The notes: generated by a model not told the origin, from the sequence alone. DNA of 43,073 nucleotides from Propionibacterium sp. (GCA_012517965.1 JAAYTZ010000064.1:1-43073); one strand, 5' to 3'. Shown: positions 34,211-41,115, numbered from the stretch's first letter. Program-made: numbers and translations.

Positions 34211-34819
34211 GTGCAAGGCCTCGGCAACCTAGTCGTCTTCGTCGACGCGAACGTGTGGTTCTCCCGCACGCTCCGCGACTGGATCGGCATGCTCTACACG
34301 ACCCCCGACAACCCTCCGTTCGAGGTTCGATGGACCGAGGACGTCTTGGCCGAGGTGCTGTACCACCTGCGCCGACAGCATCCCGATTGGGAGGGCAGCC
34401 GCATCACGGGCATCCGGGACCGGCTTGCCGACACCTTCGAGGTCGGTCGAGTCACCGACTTCACGATCGGGCCTGACTACAAGGGCAGAGACGTGCTTGA
34501 CGCGCATGTTCACGCCGCAGCCGTCGCCTGCGAGGCGGACATCCTGGTGACCTCCAACGTGACCGACTTCGTGTGGGACGGCAACGAGTCGCCCTATGAA
34601 GTACTGACGCCCGACGAGTTCCTCATGTTGGTCGACGACGCGGCTCCCGAGTTCGTTGCCGAGGTCGCATTGCGCATGTGCACGTACTGGCTCAGGCTCA
34701 CCGGGGACGCGCATCTCCCGCGGAGTCTGAAGGACGCCGGCTGCCCCGGGTTCGCCGGCGCCGTCCGTCAGCATCTCCTTGCCAACGCGGACCGCTTGCG
34801 GGACTGGGCCGCGGGTTAG
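34211..34819 (+). CDS. PIN-domain toxin (ribonuclease)
   Basis: A 202-residue PIN-domain protein. The acidic metal site is readable: Asp12 in VVFVDANVW, Glu48 in VLAEVLYHL, Asp97 in RDVLDAHVHAAA, and Asp119 in LVTSNVTDF. PIN toxins cut RNA, often tRNA or rRNA, until bound by their antitoxin. A C-terminal ~70 residues (FLMLVDDAAPEF, then YWLRLTGDAHLPRSL) extend beyond the minimal VapC fold. It follows the HTH antitoxin on the same strand. The RNA target is unknown. Confidence 0.85.
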   Translation: MQGLGNLVVFVDANVWFSRTLRDWIGMLYTTPDNPPFEVRWTEDVLAEVLYHLRRQHPDWEGSRITGIRDRLADTFEVGRVTDFTIGPDYKGRDVLDAHVHAAAVACEADILVTSNVTDFVWDGNESPYEVLTPDEFLMLVDDAAPEFVAEVALRMCTYWLRLTGDAHLPRSLKDAGCPGFAGAVRQHLLANADRLRDWAAG

Positions 34820-35020
34820 CGAGGGGGCAAGGAAGACACACAAGGCGGGCTCCCGGTGATGAGTGCCCACCTTCTGTGGTGGAGGCACCCCAGGCGGGCA
34901 GGTCAGGTGCGAACGGCGCCCGCACGCCCATCACCCCCTTGCTGAATAGCGATCCCACGAGCGTCGGTCTCGCAGTTGGAGGGAGCGTCCCGGGTGTACC
35001 ACAGGGGGTGCCAAACCCGG

Positions 35021-35054
35021 GAAAAGAAGAAGGCCCGACGAGGCGTCGGCCCTT
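35021..35054 (-). terminator. Hairpin plus T-rich tail after tRNA-Ala
   Basis: On the minus strand AAGGGCCGACG-CCT-CGTCGGGCCTT (stem with one mismatch) is followed by CTTCTTTTC. It starts at the tRNA CCA end, so it is the likely terminator of tRNA-Ala. Confidence 0.65.
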
Positions 35055-35129
35055 GGTGGAGCTAAGGGGATTCGAACCCCTGACCTTCTCATTGCGAACG
35101 AGACGCGCTACCAACTGCGCTATAGCCCC
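35054..35129 (-). tRNA. tRNA-Ala (anticodon CGC)
   Basis: The acceptor stem GGGGCTA/TAGCTCC has the G3:U70 pair that identifies alanine tRNAs. The anticodon arm TCTCG-TTCGCAA-TGAGA gives CGC. The T arm is CAGGG-GTTCGAATC-CCCT-like, and CCA is encoded at 35054-35056. It reads GCG codons and lies at the right edge of the accessory island. Confidence 0.94.
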
Positions 35130-35219
35130 AGGTCGTTGCCGGGTCGCCCCGACAGCACCGCTATGGTACACCACCGCCCCCGAGCGCCAAATTTGCGCGG
35201 CGGCGTCCCTACCCGTCTC

Positions 35220-35963
35220 CTACCCGTTGACGACGTCGTCGAGGCCCTCGCTGTCCACCGGCGCCACGGGGGCGTCCGCGGTGACCGGGATGCCGCCCAG
35301 GGCCGGCGCGACGGGCGCCGACAGGTCGATCGTGCGCACGGTCCGCGGGGCCAGCGGCTTCGACACGTAGGTGGGCTTGACGATGGGCACGGGGTCCCAC
35401 AGCGACGCCACCGCCTGGATCGGCGCCGTCAGGTCGACCGATGCCTCGTGGGCCGCGTCGTCGGCGTCCTGCAGCACCTGGATCGGCACCGTCTCCTCCG
35501 CATGCTCCCCCGCCGCGCGGATGCGCTCGGCGCGGGCGTCCAGGTCGGCCCGCATCGCGACCACCGTGTACCGGGCGACCCCGACGAAGGCGCCGATCAG
35601 CGCCACCGGGACGCCGACGCTCCACCACGGCATCGTCCCCGACGCCCCACCCAGCCCGACCAGGACGGTCAGCCCGAGCAGCACGGCCAGCACCACCCGC
35701 CGGCGGACCGCGGCGCGCTCCTGCAGCAGATCGAGTTCGCGGAGCGCCGCCCGCCGGTTGAGCGGCGTCGAGACGACGGCCGCGCCGTCCTCCGCGGTAT
35801 CCAGCGGGACGCCGCGGCGCACGATCGTCACGGTGGGGGTGAAGGGCTCCCCGGGCTCCACCTCGTCGAGCAACCCGTTCTCCTGGCGGTGCAGGAACAG
35901 AGGCACCAGGTACAGCAGCCACAGCACCGCAATGGCCACGAACACCAATCCCGCGAATCCCAC
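35220..35963 (-). CDS. GlpR/SepX-like membrane protein (division/polar growth)
   Basis: A 247-residue protein. An N-terminal membrane helix (LVFVAIAVLWLLYLVPLFL) and the sequence HRQENG are followed by a ~70-residue cytoplasmic loop, a hydrophobic hairpin at about 90-130, and a long acidic, Pro/Val-rich disordered tail. This layout and the position next to a RimJ-like gene and a degenerate MoeA match corynebacterial GlpR and streptomycete SepX, membrane partners of division proteins. The call rests more on context than on sequence. The start GTG 35963 is leaderless, with TAGGGT six bases before it. Confidence 0.72.
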   Translation of the reverse strand: MGFAGLVFVAIAVLWLLYLVPLFLHRQENGLLDEVEPGEPFTPTVTIVRRGVPLDTAEDGAAVVSTPLNRRAALRELDLLQERAAVRRRVVLAVLLGLTVLVGLGGASGTMPWWSVGVPVALIGAFVGVARYTVVAMRADLDARAERIRAAGEHAEETVPIQVLQDADDAAHEASVDLTAPIQAVASLWDPVPIVKPTYVSKPLAPRTVRTIDLSAPVAPALGGIPVTADAPVAPVDSEGLDDVVNG

Positions 35964-35969
35964 ACCCGC

Positions 35970-35975
35970 ACCCTA
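35970..35975 (-). promoter_or_regulatory. -10 box TAGGGT of a leaderless promoter for the GlpR/SepX-like gene
   Basis: On the minus strand TAGGGT-GCGGGT-GTG gives six-base spacing to the start at 35963. The hexamer is the same as at the DUF4143 gene. Confidence 0.6.
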
Positions 35976-36080
35976 ATTGCCCAGTCGGAGGCGCCTGGCC
36001 CCGACACGCGCGCCCGGCCCCAACCAAGTTACACGCGTGTGATTCGGCACCGTGCCGGGTCCTCGCTCCGGGGGCCTCGC

Positions 36081-36705
36081 TCAGCCCGCCGGACGCTCCA
36101 GCCGACCCAGCAGCCCCCCGGGACCCACCTCCTCGGCGTGGATCGCGAACATCAGGTGATCGCGCCACTCCCCGTCGACGTGCAGGTAACGCGCCCGCGA
36201 CCCCTCGTACCGCAGCCCGAGCTTCTCGACCACCCGGATCGACTTCTCGTTCTCCGGCCGGATCGCCACCTCCAACCGGTGCAGCCGCAGCGTCCCGAAC
36301 AGGTAGTCCCCCGCCATCGCCAGCGCCGTGGGCACGATGCCCCGCCCACCGCTCGTCGACCCAGTACCCGGCCATCGCCCACCTGGCCGACCCGTACGTG
36401 ATGCCCGACACCGTCAACTGCCCCGCGAACACCGGCTCGTCGGCGTCCGCGTACCGGTAGGCGATCGCCCACGGCAGCATCGTCCCCTCACGGGCCCGCC
36501 GGTTGAACGCCGCCACCATCTGCCCGAACGTCCCGTCCGGCTCGGTGCTCTCGGGCGGCCGCGTCGAGTCCCACGGACCGGTCCACGCCGCGTTCCGCCG
36601 CCGCACCTCGTGCCAGGACGCCTCGTCGCCCCGCCGCAGCGGCCGCAGCAGCACCCGTCCGTGTTCCAGGGACACCGGCCAGCGCCGCCGCCGGAACAGG
36701 CTCAT
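36081..36705 (-). pseudogene. RimJ/RimL-like GNAT N-acetyltransferase, frameshifted
   Basis: Two reading frames together spell a GNAT acetyltransferase. The N-terminal frame starts at ATG 36705 (MSLFRRRRWPVSLEHGRV, ATGA overlap with the glp stop) and is good up to AGYWVDERWAG near 36345. The rest, VPTALAMAGDYLFGTLRL through FAIHAEEV to the stop at 36081, is in another frame. Relatives read DERxAGRGIxPTALA here. A loss of five bases, or an equivalent shift, in the GC-rich stretch GGGCGGGGCATC near 36335-36350 would explain the break. It removes the acetyl-CoA loop (RGxG/A). This is either a true pseudogene or an assembly error; both halves look under protein-coding constraint, so error is a real possibility. 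Confidence 0.75.
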
Positions 36706-37985
36706 TCGGACGCCGTCGGCGCCGCCAGCGGCACGAACTCCACGGACGCCCCCGGCCCCCGCGCCGCGCCGGGCGGCACGACGAGCAGCGCGTTGGCCCG
36801 GTGCAGGTGATGGCCCAACGCCCGACCGGCCGTCACCGGACGCGCCTGCCCGTCCTCGACGATGCCCGGCACGAAGGCGACGCCCGCGGCGTCCGGGAGC
36901 GGCTCGGCGAGGCGCGCCGAACCGCGGGGGGCGGCCGCGCCCGTCCGGGCACCCAGCCGCGCCAACAGCGGACGCACGAACAGGTGGTAGCCGGCGAAGG
37001 CCGTCACCGGGTCGGCGGGCAGGGCCAGCACGGGCAGGCGCTCGTCGCCAAGGCGTCCGATCGGCATGGCGCCACCGGACCCGAGCAGCACGTGGGCGAG
37101 GTCGACGGAGCCGAGGCCCTCCAGGACGTCGGCGACCACGTGGGCGTCCGTCTCGTCCTGGGTCAGGACGACCATCGCGTCGGCCCGGATGGCCTGGTCG
37201 CCGAGCGTCTGGCGCAGGGCGGCGGCGTCCCGGCCGACGATGTCGAGCGGGTAGACGGTGGCGCCGTCGGCGCGGGCCGCCGCGGCGACCAGCGGGGTGG
37301 CGCTCGCGTACCGCTGGTTCACCGCCGTCACCGGCAGACCCGGCGCGAGCAGATCGGGACCGACGCTGAAGACCACGAGCCGCGGCCGGGGCCGGACGAG
37401 CACCTTGTCCAGGCCCACCTCGGCGAGCACCGCGATCGACCGCTCGTCCAGGACGGCACCCGACGCGAGCAGCGGCGTCCCGTCGGCGAGGTCGGCGCCC
37501 CGCAGGGAGACGTTCTGGTGGACCTGCGCCTCGTAGGTGAAGGTCGCGCTGCGACCCGAGCGGGTGGCGTCCGCCAGCGGCACCACCGCGTCCACCCCCT
37601 TGGGCAGCGGGGCGCCCGCCGACACCAGCGCGCAGCCGCCCGGCGGGACCGCGAGGGCCGGCAGCTCGTCGGGCTTGTCGACGACGCCGAGGATCCGCAG
37701 GTCGATGGGGTGCCGACCCGACGCCCCCACGATGTTCGCCGCCCGGACGCCGTAGCCGTCGACCGTCGCCGTGCTGACCATGGGCAGGTCGAGATCGCTG
37801 ACGATGTCTTCGCAGAGCGTCAACCCGGAGACGTCGTTGATCTGCATGCCGAAGGGCCGAAGCGGGGACACCCCGGCCAGCACCGCCTCGAGGTGAACCT
37901 CGACGGTGCGTTGCGGGAGCGGCTCCTCGACCGGCGGTTCCGGTGCCGGCTCGGGCACGGGCTTCTTGCGTCCGAAAAGGGCCAT
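36702..37985 (-). CDS. glp: Glp: degenerate MoeA/gephyrin-like protein
   Basis: The 427-residue product has the full MoeA/gephyrin fold: TATVDGYGVRAANI near 85, GAPLPKGVDAVVPL, the gephyrin core strand RPRLVVFSVGPDLL, and LPVLALPADPVTAFAGYHLFVRPLL. Key enzyme motifs are altered. The usual RIxTGAPLP is LVSAGAPLP, GGVSVGxxD is replaced by VVLTQDETDAHVV, and PGNP is PADP. It is therefore unlikely to insert molybdate. It matches Glp, the gephyrin-like protein of corynebacteria that links FtsZ to the membrane receptor GlpR. A ~30-residue acidic, Pro-rich N-terminus (MALFGRKKPVPEP) precedes the fold. It overlaps the rimJ-like gene. A true MoeA serving the molybdenum enzyme at 8762-10288 is the alternative. 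Confidence 0.8.
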   Translation of the reverse strand: MALFGRKKPVPEPAPEPPVEEPLPQRTVEVHLEAVLAGVSPLRPFGMQINDVSGLTLCEDIVSDLDLPMVSTATVDGYGVRAANIVGASGRHPIDLRILGVVDKPDELPALAVPPGGCALVSAGAPLPKGVDAVVPLADATRSGRSATFTYEAQVHQNVSLRGADLADGTPLLASGAVLDERSIAVLAEVGLDKVLVRPRPRLVVFSVGPDLLAPGLPVTAVNQRYASATPLVAAAARADGATVYPLDIVGRDAAALRQTLGDQAIRADAMVVLTQDETDAHVVADVLEGLGSVDLAHVLLGSGGAMPIGRLGDERLPVLALPADPVTAFAGYHLFVRPLLARLGARTGAAAPRGSARLAEPLPDAAGVAFVPGIVEDGQARPVTAGRALGHHLHRANALLVVPPGAARGPGASVEFVPLAAPTASE

Positions 37986-38003
37986 GGCCCCTACGATAAG
38001 CGA
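37986..38003. promoter_or_regulatory. 18-bp divergent promoter with near-symmetric -10 element
   Basis: Only 18 bp separate ATG 37985 (glp, minus) and ATG 38004 (plus). TACGATA at 37992-37998 reads TATCGTA on the other strand, so the same seven bases supply a -10 in both directions: TACGAT, six bases before ATG 38004; and TATCGT, seven bases before ATG 37985. Both transcripts are predicted to be leaderless. Confidence 0.65.
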
Positions 38004-38606
38004 ATGCCCGCCGCGGACCTCCCACCGCCGCGCCCCCACGTCGCCGACGCCAAGGCCGCCTTGCGGGTGCAGCTCCGCGCCAGGCGCTCCCGACGTCCGG
38101 ACGCCGCGGGTGCGGCCTTCGCCCGGGGCGGCTGGGCGCTCGCCGCCGGGCAGGACGCGGTCGCCCTGTATGCCTCGACCGGCGACGAACCCGACACCTG
38201 GGAGCTGCTGGCCCGGTTGCACGCGGCGGGGGTGCGGGTGATGCTCCCGGTGCTCGCCGGACGCCGCCACCCCGACTGGGCGTGGTACGCCGGCCCGGAC
38301 GCGCTGCGGCCCGGCTGGCACGGCATCCTCGAGCCCACGACGGCCCCGCTGGGGGCGGGCGCGCTGGCGTCCGTGTCGGTGGTGTTCTGCTCGGCGCTGG
38401 CGGCGACTCCGGCCGGCGACCGGCTGGGGGGCGGGGGTGGCTGGTACGACCGGGCCCTGGCGCACGCGTCCGGGGCGCTGGTGGCGGCGCTGTGCTTCGA
38501 CGAGGAGGTGCTGCCCACCCTGCCCACCGACCCCTGGGACCGTCGGGTGGACGTCGTCCTCACCGACCGCCGGACCCTGCGCACGGCAACGTCCGGCCCG
38601 GAATAA
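38004..38606 (+). CDS. 5-formyltetrahydrofolate cyclo-ligase
   Basis: This enzyme converts 5-formyl-THF to 5,10-methenyl-THF with ATP, returning stored folate to one-carbon metabolism. The 200-residue product has the basic N-terminal helix (AALRVQLRARRSRRP), a Tyr-x-x-substrate strand (VALYASTGDEPDT), and the diagnostic loop DRLGGGGGWYDRAL that binds ATP-Mg and folate. The C-terminus is family-typical (LPTDPWDRRVDVVLTD). ATG 38004 is leaderless. The frame opens far upstream through antisense glp and is not used. The position matches Rv0992c of M. tuberculosis as I recall it. Confidence 0.92.
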   Translation: MPAADLPPPRPHVADAKAALRVQLRARRSRRPDAAGAAFARGGWALAAGQDAVALYASTGDEPDTWELLARLHAAGVRVMLPVLAGRRHPDWAWYAGPDALRPGWHGILEPTTAPLGAGALASVSVVFCSALAATPAGDRLGGGGGWYDRALAHASGALVAALCFDEEVLPTLPTDPWDRRVDVVLTDRRTLRTATSGPE

Positions 38607-38665
38607 ATCTCGGGGTCGAGAGGGTTTACACTCGTGGCGATTCCACGACTCACGAGGTAGACCGC

Positions 38666-38947
38666 ATGCCCACGTACCAGTACCGCTGCGCCGACTGCTC
38701 CCACGACCTCGAGGTGGTGCAGAAGTTCACCGATCCCGCGCTCACGGAATGCCCCGAGTGCGCCGGAACGCTGCGGAAGGTCTTCTCCGCGGTCGGCGTC
38801 GTCTTCAAGGGGCCGGGCTTCTACGCGACCGACAACCGCACCAAGGGGAAGACGGCCGCGGCGGTGGCGTCCGGCGGCAAGGACAACGCCACCCCCAAGA
38901 CGGACGCCGCCCCGGCGACCCCGACCGCCGCGACGCCCGCTGCCTGA
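38666..38947 (+). CDS. FmdB-type zinc ribbon protein, Ruc-like redox chaperone candidate
   Basis: A 93-residue protein with an FmdB-type zinc ribbon (MPTYQYRCADCSHDLE, Cys8/Cys11; ECPECAG, Cys29/Cys32). Then come the conserved segment FSAVGVVFKGPGFYATDNR and a ~35-residue disordered Ala/Thr/Lys-rich tail. The arrangement is that of mycobacterial Rv0991c (Ruc), a zinc-binding chaperone activated by oxidation, which also lies beside the cyclo-ligase gene. The oxidation-sensing role here is inferred from that similarity. ATG 38666 has a GAGG site. TACACT (about 38627) is a plausible -10 for its own promoter. Confidence 0.88.
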   Translation: MPTYQYRCADCSHDLEVVQKFTDPALTECPECAGTLRKVFSAVGVVFKGPGFYATDNRTKGKTAAAVASGGKDNATPKTDAAPATPTAATPAA

Positions 38948-39038
38948 GCGGGCGCCCCTGCGTCCCGGGGGGCTGCGACACCGTTGCGTCGAGCGCCGTC
39001 CGTCGGCGGCGTGGCGCAGGCCGTGACATGCCCCGTCT

Positions 39039-39044
39039 CATAGT
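39039..39044 (+). promoter_or_regulatory. -10 box CATAGT of a leaderless promoter for the SAF-domain gene
   Basis: CATAGT is followed by six G/C bases and GTG 39051, the same spacing seen at other leaderless starts in the window. Confidence 0.5.
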
Positions 39045-39050
39045 GGGGGC

Positions 39051-39671
39051 GTGACCCGAGTTCATCCCCGTGCCGCCGCTTGGGCGGACGCCGTCGTGCG
39101 CGTCTTGCGCCGCCGCCGGCGGCCGTTGGCCGCGCTGGCCGCCTTCCTGGCCGTCTTCTGGGGGTTGGGGGCGGTGCGAACCCCAGTCCCCCCGACGGTC
39201 ACCGTGCTCGCTGCCGCCCGAGACCTCCCGGGCGGCACGACCCTCGCCGAGGCGGACGTCGTCGAGGTCCGCCTCCCGGCGGAGGTGGTCCCCGCCGACG
39301 CGGCGACGACACCGACGGCGCTCGTTGGGCGCGTGCTCAACGGGCCCGTGTCGGCCCGGTCGGTGCTGACGGCGACCGACGTCGCCGCGGGGCGCGAGTT
39401 GGCCCGGCCCGGCCATGTCGTGCTGGCGATCCCACTCGGGAACCGGGCCCTGGCCTCGCTGCTGGAGCCGGGTGCCCGGGTCGACCTGTTCGTCGCCGGG
39501 GAGGCCACGGCCCTGGCCGTGGACGCCCGTGTCGTCGGGGTCCCGGAGGATCAGCGGGCCGCCTGGGCCGCCGAGCCGCAGCCGGTGGTGCTCGTGGAGT
39601 TGCCCGCCCCGGCCGCGCCCCGGGCCGCGGCGGCGGTGTCTCAGGGCGGGCTCAGCGTGGCGTTGCATTGA
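39051..39671 (+). CDS. SAF-domain (CpaB/RcpC-like) membrane-anchored protein
   Basis: A 206-residue protein. A basic N-terminus (RVLRRRRRPLAAL) leads into one membrane helix (~25-43). A SAF domain follows at about 48-110 (VTVLAAARDLPGGTTLAEADVVEVRLP, given in part, then VGRVLNGPVSARSVLTATDV). It continues into a CpaB/RcpC-like strand-rich region (VLAIPLGNRALASLLEPGARVDLF in part). CpaB proteins act in Flp/Tad pilus assembly, but no tad genes are present, and this short form is common near fmdB and mscL in actinobacteria. Function is unknown. The start GTG 39051 is leaderless. Confidence 0.82.
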   Translation: MTRVHPRAAAWADAVVRVLRRRRRPLAALAAFLAVFWGLGAVRTPVPPTVTVLAAARDLPGGTTLAEADVVEVRLPAEVVPADAATTPTALVGRVLNGPVSARSVLTATDVAAGRELARPGHVVLAIPLGNRALASLLEPGARVDLFVAGEATALAVDARVVGVPEDQRAAWAAEPQPVVLVELPAPAAPRAAAAVSQGGLSVALH

Positions 39672-39986
39672 ATCCCGGACGCCCTTCGCACGGGCTCGAC
39701 CGGCCGTCATCGCGGCCCCGAGCGGCGGCGTGTCGTGCCGCTGCTCCACCGCAGCGGCAACCGACGTGCGTCTCGAATGGCCTTTCGTTCACTCTCTCAC
39801 CCCTAGCCCGACGGCGAAGAACCGCCTTGAGTTATCAACGGCGATTCGGCATCACGCCGTTTAGTTTGGACAACTAAAACAAATCTCGGCACACTGATGG
39901 TTTGGAACCTCCGCCGCCCCACTCGGGGCGCCCGATCCCCGGAGACACCGGAGCGTTCCTCCGTGAAAGGTGTGAGAAGGAAAGTC
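39672..39986. other. Non-coding region upstream of mscL
   Basis: 315 bases carry no convincing gene. They include a local AT-rich stretch (39825-39895) with the inverted repeat at 39861-39877, and the mscL ribosome binding site GAAGGA just before the ATG. Confidence 0.5.
39861..39877. promoter_or_regulatory. Inverted repeat TTAGTT-TGGAC-AACTAA upstream of mscL
   Basis: A perfect 6-5-6 palindrome in the AT-rich part of the mscL leader, about 110 bases before the start codon. It is a candidate operator. Its half-site AACTA is also in the padR operator (42667-42691), but the spacing differs. Confidence 0.45.
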
Positions 39987-40352
39987 ATGAAGGGTTTCAA
40001 GGAATTCCTGATGCAGGGCAACTTGGTCGAGCTGGCCGTTGCCGTCATCATCGGCGGGGCCTTCGGCGAGGTCGTCAAGTCGTTCACCGCGATGCTGCTC
40101 GACCTCATCGGCAAGGTCGTCGCCACCCCCAACTTCTCCGGCTGGAACCCCGGCGGCGTCCTCGTCGGTCCGTTCCTCACCGCGACCGTGTCGTTCGTGC
40201 TCGTCGCCGCGGTCGTGTACTTCTTCGTCGTCAAGCCCGTGACGGCCTTCCGGTCCAAGCTGGATGGCGCGAAGAAGGAGGAGGAGGTTGCGGCCCCCAA
40301 GGCCGAGGACCTGCTCGTCGAGATCCGCGACCTGCTGGCGAAGCGCGCCTGA
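39987..40352 (+). CDS. mscL: Large-conductance mechanosensitive channel MscL
   Basis: MscL is the homopentameric inner-membrane safety valve that opens at high membrane tension in osmotic downshock. The 121-residue product is of normal size. It has the amphipathic N-terminus MKGFKEFLMQGN, TM1 with the pore constriction (VELAVAVIIGGAFGEVVKS), a short external loop (FSGWNPGGV), TM2 (TATVSFVLVAAVVYFFVVKPV), and the C-terminal acidic/basic bundle helix. ATG 39987 is preceded by GAAGGA, and the 30 residues upstream in frame are not family-like. Its transcript ends at a strong hairpin (40365-40395). Confidence 0.95.
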   Translation: MKGFKEFLMQGNLVELAVAVIIGGAFGEVVKSFTAMLLDLIGKVVATPNFSGWNPGGVLVGPFLTATVSFVLVAAVVYFFVVKPVTAFRSKLDGAKKEEEVAAPKAEDLLVEIRDLLAKRA

Positions 40353-40364
40353 CGCGCACCGCTG

Positions 40365-40395
40365 CAGAACCCGCCGCTCCGCGCGGCGGGTTCTG
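40365..40395 (+). terminator. Strong hairpin after mscL
   Basis: CAGAACCCGCCG - 7-base loop - CGGCGGGTTCTG is a perfect 12-bp stem beginning 13 bases after the mscL stop. No U-run follows, which is common for terminators in high-GC actinobacteria. It could also serve the convergent gene at 40451. Confidence 0.75.
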
Positions 40396-40450
40396 CGCGT
40401 TAAGCGGCGGGTGCCTCCAGGGGGTGCGGAGATCGCGCGCGGAGGCGGCG

Positions 40451-40816
40451 TCAGCGGACGTGGTGGGGTGGAACGTCGGCCAGGAGGCGACGCTCATCGG
40501 CGGTCAACGCCGATCGCCTCGATGGCCCCCGCTCCTCCAGCACGGACACGTTCAGGGCGGCCCGCACCTCCCCAAGCGCGGCGAGCAACTGCGCGGCGCC
40601 CAGGCCGCGCCGCAGGGCGTCCGGGATCGGGTGCGGCCAGGTCTCGCTGGCCGCCAGCCGCCGGCGGGCGTGGTCGGCGAGCGATTCGGGCGACCAGCCG
40701 GAGGAGCGGAGTTCACGGAGGAGCGCCTCGGTGTCGGGGCGGTCCTGCAACCCCAGCGGTAACTCGACCCCGGTCAGCGCGAAGGCCAGCGCCCGATGCC
40801 AGCCGACGGCGTCCAC
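40451..40816 (-). CDS. Hypothetical protein
   Basis: I do not recognise this 121-residue soluble, helical, Leu/Arg/Ala-rich protein. It has recognisable helix-like blocks (RPDTEALLRELRSSGWSPESLADHARR, given in part, and GLGAAQLLAALGEVRAAL) and no Cys, signal or membrane segment. The start GTG 40816 is chosen because GGAG lies six bases upstream; an upstream extension would be low complexity. Codon third positions are strongly G/C as in neighbouring genes, which supports coding. It converges on mscL. A structured non-coding stretch lies upstream of it. Confidence 0.6.
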   Translation of the reverse strand: MDAVGWHRALAFALTGVELPLGLQDRPDTEALLRELRSSGWSPESLADHARRRLAASETWPHPIPDALRRGLGAAQLLAALGEVRAALNVSVLEERGPSRRSALTADERRLLADVPPHHVR

Positions 40817-40920
40817 GCTGCACTCCGTTCTGCGCTGGCAGCGCCCGTCCGCCACGGCCCGGGCCTGCAGCGCGGTCGGCCCGGGACCCGCAGGCGGCGA
40901 GCACACCGGACGCCGGGCAA

Positions 40921-41002
40921 AGAAAAGAGAGCGACGCCTGGTCGAAGGGCTTGAAGCCGTCTACCCACCCCCAGGAGACATCAACCACCTGGCGTCGCTC
41001 TC
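40921..41002 (-). terminator. Long-range hairpin with T-run on the minus strand
   Basis: GAGAGCGACGCC (minus, plus 40991-41002) and GGCGTCGCTCTC (plus 40929-40940) form a perfect 12-bp stem around a 50-base loop. On the minus strand it is followed at once by TTTTCTTT (40921-40928). The tail marks it as an intrinsic-terminator-like or attenuator element on the minus strand, 105 bases before the hypothetical gene at 40816. Confidence 0.5.
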
Positions 41003-41045
41003 GACGACAAGGTTACGCCTTCCTGGCCCAGATGCAAGTCGCCCA

Positions 41046-41115
41046 ACAGGGGGACTCCGACGGGGGGGAACCTTTACCGGGGTATGCGTGCCCGGGGTGA
41101 TTCTCCCCCTGTCGG
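41046..41115 (+). ncRNA. Candidate structured RNA with two mutually exclusive stems
   Basis: ACAGGGGGA (41046-41054) pairs perfectly with TCCCCCTGT (41104-41112). CCGACGGGGGG (41057-41067) pairs with the overlapping CCCCCTGTCGG (41105-41115), through one G-U pair that exists only on the plus strand. Both cannot form together. A third small stem CCGGG/CCCGG lies inside. The region 40907-41315 has no convincing gene. It may be a regulatory RNA or the leader of tRNA-Arg; no known family was recognised. Confidence 0.35.

Noticed and set aside
24012-35129. Possible tRNA-Ala attachment site for the defence island
   Set aside because: I looked for a copy of the tRNA-Ala 3' end near 24012-24140 and found only a shared seven-base GGTGGAG. 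There is no integrase gene, so integration at the tRNA is not supported.
35209-38025. A 938-codon open frame on the minus strand
   Set aside because: Apart from the N-terminal RimJ segment it is a low-complexity Gly/Arg/Ala shadow of glp and glpR in a GC-rich genome; the real genes run in other frames with clear motifs.
41057-41115. c-di-AMP (ydaO-type) riboswitch
   Set aside because: GGGAACC and GGGGTGATTC recall two conserved ydaO segments, but the third conserved segment is not found and no cell-wall hydrolase or transporter gene follows; only a tRNA does.
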